64,000 nucleotides of DNA from Cyclobacteriaceae bacterium. Its GTDB lineage: Bacteria > Bacteroidota > Bacteroidia > Cytophagales > Cyclobacteriaceae. Every line of letters starts with the position of its first letter. The stretch's first letter is position 1. Below are positions 1 to 7,942 of the stretch, in pieces. The stretch lies in NCBI GenBank assembly GCA_016786585.1, contig JAEUUI010000012.1, positions 1-64,000 of the forward strand, written 5' to 3'. The notes beneath the pieces were generated by a model that did no database searches, was not told where the DNA came from, and saw only the letters and a list, made by a program, of their open reading frames with translations. Made by a program: the position numbers and the translations under genes.

Positions 1-75
1 AGGAGTAACCTCAGATTCTTCAACACCAAGTTTATCGATGATGATCTGTTTTACTTTTTGTGCGATTTCAGACAT
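1..75 (-). CDS. acpP: Acyl carrier protein, N-terminal part (cut by window edge)
   Basis: Reading the reverse strand from the ATG at 75 gives 25 codons beginning MSEIAQKVKQIIIDKLGVEE, the standard N-terminal helix of bacterial acyl carrier protein. ACP carries growing acyl chains on a phosphopantetheine arm in fatty-acid synthesis; the serine attachment site (DSL motif) would lie beyond the window start. The gene is divergent from the 182-604 gene, and a good promoter lies just upstream (108-139). Identity rests only on this short N-terminus, but the match to the family is close. Confidence 0.9.
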   Translation of the reverse strand, partial: MSEIAQKVKQIIIDKLGVEESEVTP

Positions 76-107
76 GTTTTTACAGTTTTAGTATTTAAAA
101 ATCCCTG

Positions 108-139
108 CAAAGAAAGATATTTCAAGCAAAATAGTCAAA
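108..139 (-). promoter_or_regulatory. Bacteroidota-type promoter for acpP
   Basis: On the reverse strand TTTG (139-136) is followed after 20 bases by TTTCTTTG (115-108), one mismatch from the Bacteroidota -7 consensus TAnnTTTG. The -7 box ends 32 bases before the acpP start codon. Confidence 0.5.
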
Positions 140-181
140 TCGGAAGGGTTTTGACTAAAATGCCCCTAAAATGGGTCAAAA

Positions 182-604
182 ATGAAGAAAAGTAAGCTTG
201 TTATCGAGTATGAATATGACTTTCAGCTGGTGGGAATAACCTCATCGGCCAAGGGGTATAAGCTTGCGTGGGAGATAAACCGCAAAACGGGCATCAACCT
301 GATCCGCCAACCCGATTTGACCGTTGGTTTTAAGAAAGGAGAGGAAAAGTTATTTTCTTTTTACGCGCATAATACGCTCCTCAATCGATTGAAACTATTC
401 AAAAACCGCCCTGTCGATTCCGACACGGGAAAGTATTACCTGGTGCCGGAATTTCCTCACTTCGATTTTATAATTTTGGTGCAGATGGAGGACACAGCGT
501 CACACGAAACACTTCTGGAACAGCTTAAACAGGTACCCTCCATTGAGCTGGCTGTTCCCATTCCACTGGAAGGTTTAAAATCTAAAACAAACTTCATTTT
601 TTAA
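182..604 (+). CDS. IPExxxVDY family protein, function unknown
   Basis: A 140-residue soluble protein with no signal peptide. It matches the uncharacterised Bacteroidota family named after an IPExxxVDY signature; here the motif reads VPEFPHFDF at about residues 88-96. The family is typically encoded directly before pyruvate kinase, as here (20 bases between the genes), so the two are probably co-transcribed. Members are small alpha/beta proteins of unknown role. Linkage to acpP on one side and pyk on the other is conserved in many relatives (family knowledge), hinting at a housekeeping function, but no reaction can be assigned. Confidence 0.8.
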   Translation: MKKSKLVIEYEYDFQLVGITSSAKGYKLAWEINRKTGINLIRQPDLTVGFKKGEEKLFSFYAHNTLLNRLKLFKNRPVDSDTGKYYLVPEFPHFDFIILVQMEDTASHETLLEQLKQVPSIELAVPIPLEGLKSKTNFIF

Positions 605-624
605 TATCACTGCAGTTCTAACTC

Positions 625-2052
625 ATGGAAAAGATTTCTTACAACAAAACTAAGATTGTTGCCACCGTAGGCCCGGCATCGAATAACAAAGACATGCTCC
701 GCGCTTTGGTGAAAGAAGGTGTTGATGTATTTCGCCTGAACTTTTCGCACGGATCACATGCCGATCATCAAAAAGTGATCGATGCAGTTCGTGAAATCAA
801 TAAAGAAGAAGAAACAACCGTAGCGTTACTGCTCGATTTGCAGGGCCCGAAAATCCGGGTGCAGGAGATGGCTCCGGACGTGATTATCGAACGCGGTCAG
901 AAATTTGTCATCACGACCACGCAATTGCTCGGTAACAAGGAAATCGCCAGCACTTCGTACACCAATCTTCCGAACGATGTAAAGAAGGGCGATGTGATTC
1001 TGATTGACGATGGTAAAATTGAGTTGAAGGTAACCGACATCAAAGGAATTGAAGTAATCACCGAAGTGATTTATGGAGGCCCATTGAAATCCCGCAAGGG
1101 CATTAACCTGCCGTTCTCAAAAGTTACTGCGCCTTCGTTAACCGAGAAAGATATCCAGGACCTTGAGCTTGGATTAAAAAATAATATTGACTGGATCGCG
1201 CTCTCGTTTGTGCGCAAAGCTTCAGATATCGATGATCTCAGAAGCCGGATCAATGCCGCGGGTGCAACGTCACGCATTGTTGCCAAAATTGAGAAGCCCG
1301 AAGCGCTTAGCAACATTGACGATGTAATTGCTTCAACCGACGCAGTAATGGTTGCCCGGGGCGACCTGGGTGTGGAGATTTGGCTCGAGGAGGTACCGAT
1401 GGTACAGAAGATGCTGGTAGAGAAATGTAACCGCGCAGGCAAGCCTGTGATCGTGGCCACGCAGATGATGGAAAGCATGATCGAGAATCCACGCCCAACA
1501 CGTGCCGAAACGAATGACGTAGCGAACGCGGTGATGGACGGTGCCGATGCAGTAATGCTTTCTGCTGAAACAGCTGCCGGTAAATATCCGATCGAAGTTA
1601 TCCGGAGTATGGTTCGCACGATCAGTTCGGTGGAGAAGAACCCGAACATGTACTATCGCTTTCGCGAACTGGATCCGAACTCACCGATTTACATTCACGA
1701 CAGCCTCGTACTTTCAGCGTGTAAACTGGCGAAGGATGTAGGTGCAAAGGCAATTGTGGGGATGACCTCTTCGGGATACACGGCCTTCAAGTCGTCATCG
1801 TACCGGCCGAATGCAAATATTTTCGTATTCACCGGAAACAAATCGTTGCTCTCGTCTATCAACTTAGTGTGGGGCGCACGGGCTTATCATTACGATAAGA
1901 TCAATTCAACGGATGAAACGATTGCTGATGTGGAAGCAATTCTGAAAAAAGAAGGTCATATCCAGTCGGGTGATGTATTCATTACACTGGCCAGTATGCC
2001 AATTCAGGAACGCCTTCGTACAAACACGCTGAAGATTAATATAGCCAAGTAG
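625..2052 (+). CDS. pyk: Pyruvate kinase
   Basis: 475 residues, full length for bacterial pyruvate kinase. It transfers phosphate from phosphoenolpyruvate to ADP in the last step of glycolysis, in the cytoplasm. Visible hallmarks: KIVATVGPAS at the N-terminus, the RLNFSHGSH substrate loop, LLDLQGPKIR, the KIEKPEAL segment of the active-site barrel, VARGDLGVE, and TRAETNDVANAVMDGADAVM near the end of the barrel, followed by the C-terminal allosteric domain. The start ATG at 625 gives the usual short N-terminus. It follows the IPExxxVDY gene and is closed by a strong hairpin terminator at 2081-2104. Confidence 0.97.
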   Translation: MEKISYNKTKIVATVGPASNNKDMLRALVKEGVDVFRLNFSHGSHADHQKVIDAVREINKEEETTVALLLDLQGPKIRVQEMAPDVIIERGQKFVITTTQLLGNKEIASTSYTNLPNDVKKGDVILIDDGKIELKVTDIKGIEVITEVIYGGPLKSRKGINLPFSKVTAPSLTEKDIQDLELGLKNNIDWIALSFVRKASDIDDLRSRINAAGATSRIVAKIEKPEALSNIDDVIASTDAVMVARGDLGVEIWLEEVPMVQKMLVEKCNRAGKPVIVATQMMESMIENPRPTRAETNDVANAVMDGADAVMLSAETAAGKYPIEVIRSMVRTISSVEKNPNMYYRFRELDPNSPIYIHDSLVLSACKLAKDVGAKAIVGMTSSGYTAFKSSSYRPNANIFVFTGNKSLLSSINLVWGARAYHYDKINSTDETIADVEAILKKEGHIQSGDVFITLASMPIQERLRTNTLKINIAK

Positions 2053-2080
2053 GTTTTATAATACTTAGCTAAAAAATGAA

Positions 2081-2104
2081 AGCCGGATACGTCCGGCTTT
2101 TTTT
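2081..2104 (+). terminator. Intrinsic terminator after pyk
   Basis: A 7-bp perfect stem (AGCCGGA / TCCGGCT) with a TACG tetraloop at 2081-2098 runs directly into seven T residues (2098-2104). It lies 28 bases past the pyk stop. The opposite-strand gene ends at 2128, so it separates two convergent units. Confidence 0.9.
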
Positions 2105-2127
2105 ATGAAGATGTTTTCAGTGCCGGC

Positions 2128-2556
2128 TTACTGATTTTTTAAATAGAAAGTATGCTCTTCAATCCATCCTGATGCGTACTTGTTTCCGATTTGTAATTTC
2201 GTTCCATCAAACGCATAATCATACGTTCCGTTGAGGGAACGGGGCGGAATAATATTTGTGGGATAAATTTTAAAGACGGTGTCAATAAACGTAATCTTGT
2301 TTTCTGTCACGGTAAATTTTCCTGCTGCGTGGACGCCTCCATCGTACGTGTAGCCATCGAATTTACCATTCGAGGTCTCAAGTGTTGAACTGCCTGATTG
2401 GTTCGTTGATTTATTATCAGTTTTCAATGTGAATGAGCCGTCAAAAACCTGATGCTTGTTTTTGTTCAGCGAGATACGGTCGTCTTCGCAGCTTAATACT
2501 ATGAGCGACAGGAGTACTACTGTGAACAATTGAATCCTGAATTTTGAAGTTTTCAT
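2128..2556 (-). CDS. Putative lipoprotein, function unknown
   Basis: About 142 residues from the ATG at 2556 (MKTSKFRIQL); an upstream ATG at 2577 would add seven residues that spoil the signal peptide. The N-terminus has two positively charged residues, a hydrophobic stretch (LFTVVLLSLIVLS) and a cysteine followed by EDD, a lipoprotein-type signal peptide, so the mature protein is probably anchored in the envelope. The remainder is polar and beta-rich by composition (GSFTLKTDNKS, GTYDYAFDGTKL), like small secreted lipocalin-like or META-like Bacteroidota lipoproteins, but I do not recognise a specific family. It converges on pyk and stands alone. Confidence 0.7.
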   Translation of the reverse strand: MKTSKFRIQLFTVVLLSLIVLSCEDDRISLNKNKHQVFDGSFTLKTDNKSTNQSGSSTLETSNGKFDGYTYDGGVHAAGKFTVTENKITFIDTVFKIYPTNIIPPRSLNGTYDYAFDGTKLQIGNKYASGWIEEHTFYLKNQ

Positions 2557-2749
2557 ACGCTGGCTTAAAATAAACATTTGTTGAATTAGACACAGCTCAG
2601 GCTAAAAGGGTTGCTTCATTTTCACCAGAACAACAATCCCCACTTTCCGGGGATACATTTCCGCAAAAAAGCCTTATCTGGCTTGGATTCAGTGAAAACT
2701 CCTGTGGCACGACTTTTTGATTTACCCGATCGAATCAAATCGATCTGCT

Positions 2750-3334
2750 ATGAAAACTCAAAAGAAGGCGTTGAAGAAGTCGAGCCAAAAGGCCGCCAGG
2801 AAAGCGGTCAGCAAGCTGGCTGCGAAGAAAACAGCCCGTAATACTGCTGCGAAAAAAATGAGTCGCCTTGCAAAGTCAAAAGCAAATGAAGAACAACAGT
2901 TTCCGGGATATCCAAAGTATCCTGCGAGCGAAGATATTACCAGCACTAACACCCGCGTTGAGGGAAACCTGGATGATGAAGTGCTCACCGGCCAAAGTAT
3001 AGACATGAACCTTGCGAAAAATGAATCTGAAACAACTGATAAAGAAATGCCGGAAGGCCCGGAAGATGATTTGAAGCCGGAAAAGAAAAGTCAGTATGAT
3101 GTGACTGATGAAGATCTCGAGGCACTTGGCCCGGAAGATCTTAGTATGGACATGGGCGATGATGAGCAATTGAAGCATCGTAACCGGCCGGTTGATTTTA
3201 CGGGAAAAGATCTTGATATCCCCGGATCGGAACTGGACGATGAAAACGAGGAGATTGGTTCGGAAGATGAGGAGAACAACAGCTATAGCATCGGTGGCAA
3301 CAACCACGAAGACCTCGAAGAACCTCGTTCGTAA
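2750..3334 (+). CDS. Bipartite charged protein: Lys/Ala-rich N-terminus, acidic C-terminus
   Basis: 194 residues from the ATG at 2750 (MKTQKKALKKSSQ); an in-frame ATG at 2717 would add eleven unlikely residues. Residues 1-45 are almost entirely Lys, Ala, Arg and Ser (KKALKKSSQKAARKAVSKLA), resembling the tails of histone-H1-like nucleoid proteins. The rest is strongly acidic, with Asp/Glu-rich segments (DVTDEDLEALGPEDL, DDENEEIGSEDEENNS), and probably disordered. No enzyme motif is visible. A DNA- or RNA-binding role for the basic part is inference from composition only. The next gene starts two bases after its stop, so the two are probably co-transcribed. Confidence 0.7.
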   Translation: MKTQKKALKKSSQKAARKAVSKLAAKKTARNTAAKKMSRLAKSKANEEQQFPGYPKYPASEDITSTNTRVEGNLDDEVLTGQSIDMNLAKNESETTDKEMPEGPEDDLKPEKKSQYDVTDEDLEALGPEDLSMDMGDDEQLKHRNRPVDFTGKDLDIPGSELDDENEEIGSEDEENNSYSIGGNNHEDLEEPRS

Positions 3335-3336
3335 CT

Positions 3337-3729
3337 ATGATGACCTTGACGGAACAATTGATTTGGTTGTTTACGCTAGCGATACCGATCGCGTGTGTTG
3401 CCTGGACGGTTACGCACGAAGAGGTATTCCGGGAAGTTCATGAATACTGTGTAACACGTTCGAAGGAAAATAAAACGCTTTTCGGTCGGAAGTTTTTTTA
3501 TCTCTTTACGTGCGAGTATTGCTTCAGTCACTACGTAACGATCTTCTTTTTATTTCTGACCAATTTTAAGCTGCTGTTGGCCGACTGGCGCGGCTATATT
3601 CTTGCGGGTTTTGCGCTGGTCTTTATCGCCAACCTTTACATGAGCCTTTACGTGCGGATCAAGGTAGAAATCAAGAAAGAGCGGATCATTACCCAAAAAG
3701 AAGAAGAGAAGCTCAACGGTGACGTGTAA
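3337..3729 (+). CDS. Small membrane protein with CEYCFSHY motif
   Basis: 130 residues with three likely membrane segments: near residues 7-23, 50-72 and 85-105. Between the first two lies LFTCEYCFSHYVT, whose Cys-x-x-Cys plus His recalls the short Cys-containing motif of DUF1360-type membrane proteins; whether it binds metal is unknown. The C-terminus is charged and cytoplasmic by the positive-inside rule (KVEIKKERIITQKEEEK). It begins two bases after the charged-protein gene and overlaps the convergent 3713-4210 gene by 17 bases at their 3' ends. Confidence 0.7.
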   Translation: MMTLTEQLIWLFTLAIPIACVAWTVTHEEVFREVHEYCVTRSKENKTLFGRKFFYLFTCEYCFSHYVTIFFLFLTNFKLLLADWRGYILAGFALVFIANLYMSLYVRIKVEIKKERIITQKEEEKLNGDV

Positions 3730-4210
3730 CCTTTCTGAAAACTCCCGCAGTTAGCGCAATCAGCACAAACGCGAGCGTAACGAGCAGAATGCTGAACTTG
3801 ACAGTCGCGGTGTAAAAGGCGATTGATACACTTCGTTCGGTAACTTCCTGCAAGGTTGTTAGTAATGATATATTCTCAATGGCATCGCACATCCCCGCAA
3901 CCCAGATTATCCAGGTAGCTTGTTGTGCGGTCTTAATGAAAAATTCAATTCCTGAAAATGACGCGGCCGCGCGACTGGCATACATAAATGCTGAACAATA
4001 GGCGATGATAAAAACGAAATCGAGATAGATGCCAATTTTTACGTTGCTTATTTGTTCGGTGCTCCAGTTTGAAATGATCGCGTGAGCAGCATCAACTGAT
4101 CCGGCAAGTTCAAATGCTACAATGTTTGGCGGAGTGAATGGCCGCATGATGAAGAACCAGATGACTGTCGCGCCAAGCGCGAAGAGGAAATTTTTAGTGT
4201 ACGGTGACAT
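3713..4210 (-). CDS. Four-helix membrane protein, function unknown
   Basis: 165 residues with about four hydrophobic segments: N-terminal FLFALGATVIWFFIM, a middle FVFIIAYCSAFMYA, then WIIWVAGMCDAIENISLL, and a C-terminal ILLVTLAFVLIALTAG, ending in a basic tail. No catalytic motif is recognised, though the general layout (residues DAIEN inside a helix) is shared with uncharacterised Bacteroidota membrane proteins. The 3' end overlaps the opposite-strand gene ending at 3729 by 17 bases, and the start at 4210 is 50 bases after the end of the next reverse-strand gene, so it may be last in that transcript. Confidence 0.65.
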   Translation of the reverse strand: MSPYTKNFLFALGATVIWFFIMRPFTPPNIVAFELAGSVDAAHAIISNWSTEQISNVKIGIYLDFVFIIAYCSAFMYASRAAASFSGIEFFIKTAQQATWIIWVAGMCDAIENISLLTTLQEVTERSVSIAFYTATVKFSILLVTLAFVLIALTAGVFRKVTRHR

Positions 4211-4259
4211 GCTTTTTTTTGATTGCTTGAAAAAGATGCTTCGGGCGTTTTTGTTTTTG

Positions 4260-4550
4260 TCAGTTAGCTTTTTGTCTGATAACTCCGGGCAAAAATCTGT
4301 TACATGCGTATTGAATTAATATTATCACGGATAACGTTATCACGAAATGCCAGGAAGATATCATCGTGATATCCAGTACAACTACATTATTTTTGTTAAC
4401 GGTGATCTCATTTTCGCTCAGGATAATTACGATACTGGCGAGAAGCGGGAAGAAAAAGAAAGCAATTACTTTATACACAGCGAGAAATCGTTCCGTTGCA
4501 ATTTTGAAAATCACGATGTTAAGCACGATTTGAATGATGCAATAAATCAT
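4260..4550 (-). CDS. Small membrane protein, function unknown
   Basis: About 96 residues from the ATG at 4550, which is preceded on the reverse strand by AGGAG with a short spacer, an unusually clear Shine-Dalgarno for this genome. A TTG at 4571 would add seven residues and abut the HAD stop. Three hydrophobic stretches are visible: IYCIIQIVLNIVIFKIA, VIAFFFFPLLASIVIIL and WHFVITLSVIILIQYA. No family recognised. It follows the HAD phosphatase gene by about 20 bases, so it is probably co-transcribed with the HAD and RqcH-like genes. Confidence 0.55.
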   Translation of the reverse strand: MIYCIIQIVLNIVIFKIATERFLAVYKVIAFFFFPLLASIVIILSENEITVNKNNVVVLDITMISSWHFVITLSVIILIQYACNRFLPGVIRQKAN

Positions 4551-4571
4551 TGTACTCCTGAAAGTATCCAA

Positions 4572-5192
4572 TTATATTTTATCCACCCGGATCCACTTCA
4601 TGCCAGCCGCCTCGGCAGCTTTTGTTCCAGGATCGCCATCTTCAAATACCAGACATTTTGAGGGATCAACACCTAAATCATGTGCAGCTTTGAGAAATGG
4701 GTCGGGATAAGGTTTTCCGTTTGGGGTTTCACCGGCACACACGAGCACGTCAATCAGGTCGGTAAGGCCAAGAACAGATAAAGTGATTGATACGGTCGAT
4801 CGTGACCCACCTGATACAACTCCAATTTTTACACGACCAACATTTTTCTTCAAGTGTTCGTACACGTGAACAACGGGAAGTGTCTGTTGAATATGCTTGT
4901 TAATAAACACAGCTGATTTTTCTGCTGCGAAGGTTTCGGGTAACTGCACGTTGTATCGCCTCGAAATCTCTTGGGCTACCAAAACCGTTGGCCAGCCCGC
5001 AGTTTCATGAATAATGTTCATGTCGAGATCGATGCCGTAGTTTCTGGCAACTTCTTGATAGGCAAGCTTATGTGCCATCATATTGTCAGCCAGGGTGCCA
5101 TCGCAATCGTACAGGAAGGCTTCGTAATCGCCCTCGCTCATGTGCTCCAGTATTTTCAGTTTTTCCAGATCTGTTTGATTCATTCGCGTCAC
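4572..5192 (-). CDS. HAD-superfamily phosphatase, beta-phosphoglucomutase-like
   Basis: 206 residues. Motif I is YDCDGTLADN (about residues 28-37; nucleophile Asp29, acid/base Asp31), motif II is VVSGGSR, and the C-terminal KPYPDPFLKAA with FEDGDPGTKAA supplies motifs III and IV. A helical cap lies between motif I and motif II, the subclass I arrangement of YqaB/beta-phosphoglucomutase-like sugar-phosphate phosphatases. Substrate cannot be told from sequence. Its start overlaps the RqcH-like gene stop by four bases (5189-5192), so translation is probably coupled. Confidence 0.85.
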   Translation of the reverse strand: MTRMNQTDLEKLKILEHMSEGDYEAFLYDCDGTLADNMMAHKLAYQEVARNYGIDLDMNIIHETAGWPTVLVAQEISRRYNVQLPETFAAEKSAVFINKHIQQTLPVVHVYEHLKKNVGRVKIGVVSGGSRSTVSITLSVLGLTDLIDVLVCAGETPNGKPYPDPFLKAAHDLGVDPSKCLVFEDGDPGTKAAEAAGMKWIRVDKI

Positions 5193-6739
5193 ATTCCTTT
5201 CGGTTCCACTAAAATAACTTCTTCACGCTCTACAACAACTGCACCTGCCGGATCACCTTTGCGTTTCCGTACAAACTTTTTTGGCGTAAACGAGACCGCT
5301 GCGAGTGATTCTGTTTTTCGCTTCGAGTTGAAGGCAGCCAGCTGCGCCGCGCGTTCGATCACATCCTTCGGAAACTTTTTGCCCGCCTGGTATTTAATAA
5401 CAACATGCGAGCCGGGAACATCCTTCGCGTGGAGCCACAAATCTTCCTTGAAAGAATGTTTCAGTGTAAGCGTGTCGTTGTGTTGCGCGTTTTTTCCGAT
5501 CCAGATTTTGTATCCGTTGAATACCAGTTCGTGATAGGGAAGAGGCGTTTCTTTTTCTGCTTTTGGCTTAATGCCGGAGCTTCCGGTCAGATCCCGTAAA
5601 GCTTTTAAGTCGGCCGCGCTTTCGATCGTAGCAATTTGTTGTTGTGTTTCTCCAACTTCCTTTTGCTTTGCCTGAAAGCTTTCAGTCAGTTTCTGAATTT
5701 CGATTTGTTGATTTTTAGACTTGCGATAAAAGACTTCTGCGTTTTTCTGGGCTGATAAATCTTTTTTCAGCTTAATCTCCACCATTTTGTTTTCGTGATA
5801 GAAATCTGGTAACGAAATTTTATCCTGTCCGGGTTTGATGGCATGAAGGTTCGCCATCAGCAAGTCTGCCCACTCTTTATAATGCGTATCGCGCTGCAGT
5901 TCCTGTAACTTTTTGTTCGATTTGACGAGGTAACTTAAACTGCTTTGAAGCCGGGTTTTGAGTCGCGACAGTGCTTCAGATTTCTCACGAATGAACGCTG
6001 CTGAACGTGTGTAGGTTAAAAAGAATTCATTGATGGCCTCGATAGGCTGTTTGAACTTCTTCAGGATATGGCCGTCAGGGAACAGCGAAAGCAACAGATT
6101 GCCGTCAACCTCTGCGATGTAGAACATCGGATTTTTTAAATAGGCAAGCAAATCCTGAATTGCCTGCCACTTTTCAACGTCTGATTTTTCGCTGAAGTTA
6201 TTGCGCTCCAGAAAATTCCAAACGGGTTTTCCGAATGTGTAATAAAGCGCTGGCAGATCATGGATGTTTTGTTCGAACGCTTCAAAACTGAAATCGATCT
6301 CACGATCAATGTTGTCCAGCCGGATGTCGGCATCTGTTGTCAAATGATTACGGAAAAGCTGAACGGCTTCTTGGTGCTGAAATAGCACAACATTGGCCCG
6401 GTTTCCATGCATTTTAAAAAGCAGGCGGTAGCCTTCCGACAGATTGATTGCAAAACTGCGCTCGTTGTTGAATTGCGTGATTCCTTCTACATACAAACCG
6501 ATCAGCGGCTCGAATAGGTCGACACTGTTCTTACGCGCTCGGTTGAAATCATCCTGAAAAAAAAGACAACAGAATTCCGATTGCAGGCTGGCTTTAATGA
6601 AGAACGACCGCTCTTTAATCTCGAAACGGATTACAAGTTCATCTTTCGTTTGACTAAAGCACTCCGAAATCACCGAGCCCTTGATAACGGGTTCAAGCTG
6701 TGCAGAGAGTTTTCGGAGAAAGTAGTAGTTATTGTGCAC
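5189..6739 (-). CDS. rqcH: NFACT-domain protein, RqcH/Rqc2-like ribosome quality-control factor
   Basis: 516 residues. N-terminal NFACT-N/FbpA-like part (about 1-225) with KMHGNRANVVLF, a long coiled coil (about 245-390, Lys/Glu/Gln rich), and a C-terminal NFACT-R domain with GKNAQHND followed by DLWLHAKDVPGSHVVIK (DxWxHA motif). In Bacillus, RqcH binds obstructed 50S subunits carrying peptidyl-tRNA and recruits Ala-tRNA to add alanine tails that mark stalled chains for degradation. At the place of its catalytic Asp-Arg pair this protein appears to read Glu-Arg (residues 93-94), a placement made by eye. It leads a reverse-strand unit followed by the HAD gene with a four-base overlap. Confidence 0.85.
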   Translation of the reverse strand: MHNNYYFLRKLSAQLEPVIKGSVISECFSQTKDELVIRFEIKERSFFIKASLQSEFCCLFFQDDFNRARKNSVDLFEPLIGLYVEGITQFNNERSFAINLSEGYRLLFKMHGNRANVVLFQHQEAVQLFRNHLTTDADIRLDNIDREIDFSFEAFEQNIHDLPALYYTFGKPVWNFLERNNFSEKSDVEKWQAIQDLLAYLKNPMFYIAEVDGNLLLSLFPDGHILKKFKQPIEAINEFFLTYTRSAAFIREKSEALSRLKTRLQSSLSYLVKSNKKLQELQRDTHYKEWADLLMANLHAIKPGQDKISLPDFYHENKMVEIKLKKDLSAQKNAEVFYRKSKNQQIEIQKLTESFQAKQKEVGETQQQIATIESAADLKALRDLTGSSGIKPKAEKETPLPYHELVFNGYKIWIGKNAQHNDTLTLKHSFKEDLWLHAKDVPGSHVVIKYQAGKKFPKDVIERAAQLAAFNSKRKTESLAAVSFTPKKFVRKRKGDPAGAVVVEREEVILVEPKGM

Positions 6740-6822
6740 AGAACTTAGTTAACCGTTATTCGTTATGGGTGGAGTTTGCGTTCAAATATAGGTTACCCTG
6801 ATGATAACGGGTAGCGAATGGA

Positions 6823-7584
6823 CTATAACTTTAACGATAATCCATCAAACGCAATCCCGATATTCTGCGGAAGTAACTTACTCACATCAGCATGCAGGCC
6901 CATTTTATGACTAAGGTGGGTGAAGTATGTTTTGTGCGCGCCTACTTTTTCGGCAACCTGGATCGCTTCCTTCAGCGTGAAGTGCGAGATGTGCGGTTCT
7001 TGTTGTAAGGCATTCAATACAAGTACGTTTGTGCCGCGCAGCTTCTGATACGTTTCTTCGGAGATAAAATTTGCATCCGTGATGTAGCTGAAGTCACCGA
7101 TGCGGAAGCCCAGCACAGGTAATTTCAAATGCATAACCGGGAGGGGAGTAACATCAACTCCGTTAACGGAAAAGGTATGATGACTTAACGGGCGCAAATC
7201 GATTCGCGGAAGTCCGGGATAGCCATGTTCATCAAAGATGTAAGCGAAGTCGTTCTGTATCTGGTTCAGCGTTTCCGGCATTCCATACACCGGCATGTCC
7301 ATGTTCTGCAGGAAATTATACGCACGAACATCATCCAGTCCGGCAGTATGGTCGCGGTGAGCATGCGTGAATAAGACGGCATCAAGATGATTGATATTTT
7401 CCCGCAGCATCTGCTGCCGGAAATCAGGTCCGGTATCAATGACGATACTTAAGCCGTTAACTTCTATGTGAACAGATGAACGAAGCCGCTTGTCGCGATA
7501 ATCCAGGGATTTGCAAACCTCACACGGGCAACCGATAACGGGTACGCCTTGTGAAGTACCGGTGCCCAGGAATGTGACCGTCAA
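6823..7584 (-). CDS. Metallo-beta-lactamase-fold hydrolase, PhnP-like
   Basis: 253 residues. The metal-binding HTHAHRDH-type motif is at residues 74-79 (HAHRDH), with further histidines in PVMHLK, the Asp of ITDA, and HLSHK near the C-terminus. Near the N-terminus, GVPVIGCPCEVCKS supplies a Cys-x-Cys-x-x-Cys structural zinc site like that in PhnP, a phosphodiesterase acting on cyclic ribose phosphate. Many Bacteroidota carry this protein without other phn genes, and none are here, so the true substrate may be another cyclic phosphodiester. Its start overlaps the stop of the 7581-7853 gene by four bases, implying coupling. Confidence 0.85.
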   Translation of the reverse strand: MTVTFLGTGTSQGVPVIGCPCEVCKSLDYRDKRLRSSVHIEVNGLSIVIDTGPDFRQQMLRENINHLDAVLFTHAHRDHTAGLDDVRAYNFLQNMDMPVYGMPETLNQIQNDFAYIFDEHGYPGLPRIDLRPLSHHTFSVNGVDVTPLPVMHLKLPVLGFRIGDFSYITDANFISEETYQKLRGTNVLVLNALQQEPHISHFTLKEAIQVAEKVGAHKTYFTHLSHKMGLHADVSKLLPQNIGIAFDGLSLKL

Positions 7585-7853
7585 GCTTTAACTTCGGTTT
7601 GGGTGAGTTCTTCGTACAACTTCTGAGTTTTCTCGGTGAACTTACTGGTGTCGAGTTCTACCGTTTTGAGGATTTCCATCAGGGCGTTGATTTTGCCTTC
7701 TGTGGTGTAGAACTTGTTCACAATCATGATTTTCTGGTCTTTCAGCAGGCAGTAGCCCGACTTGAAATTTCCTTTTTCGTAGCGCAGTATATAGTCTGAT
7801 TCAGAAATAATGTCCTCGATTTTCGTAAGGAAAGCTGCAGTGTATTTAATCAT
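7581..7853 (-). CDS. Conserved small protein, function unknown
   Basis: About 90 residues from the ATG at 7853 (MIKYTAAFLTKIEDII); an upstream in-frame ATG at 7880 adds nine residues. It is soluble, has no cysteine cluster, and has a middle segment of alternating beta pattern (YCLLKDQKIMIVNKFY) followed by an amphipathic C-terminal helix. I recognise the general type as a small Bacteroidota protein found beside metallo-hydrolase genes but cannot give a function. It is the upstream member of a two-gene unit with the PhnP-like hydrolase, joined by a four-base overlap. Confidence 0.65.
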   Translation of the reverse strand: MIKYTAAFLTKIEDIISESDYILRYEKGNFKSGYCLLKDQKIMIVNKFYTTEGKINALMEILKTVELDTSKFTEKTQKLYEELTQTEVKA

Positions 7854-7942
7854 GGTTCTCGATCCGTCAACAGGGCGCAAGATACTCCAATTTATGATTT
7901 CAGATTTCTGATTTTAGATTTTTATGGATGTACTTTTGCCTG

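Noticed and set aside
1071-1649. 192-codon reverse reading frame inside pyk
   Set aside because: It is antisense to conserved pyruvate kinase motifs and low-complexity in composition (Ser/Ala/Ile-rich), the usual shadow of a codon-biased gene.
2611-2841. Forward 76-codon frame overlapping the charged-protein gene
   Set aside because: It overlaps the much better-supported 2750-3334 frame and has no protein-like character of its own.
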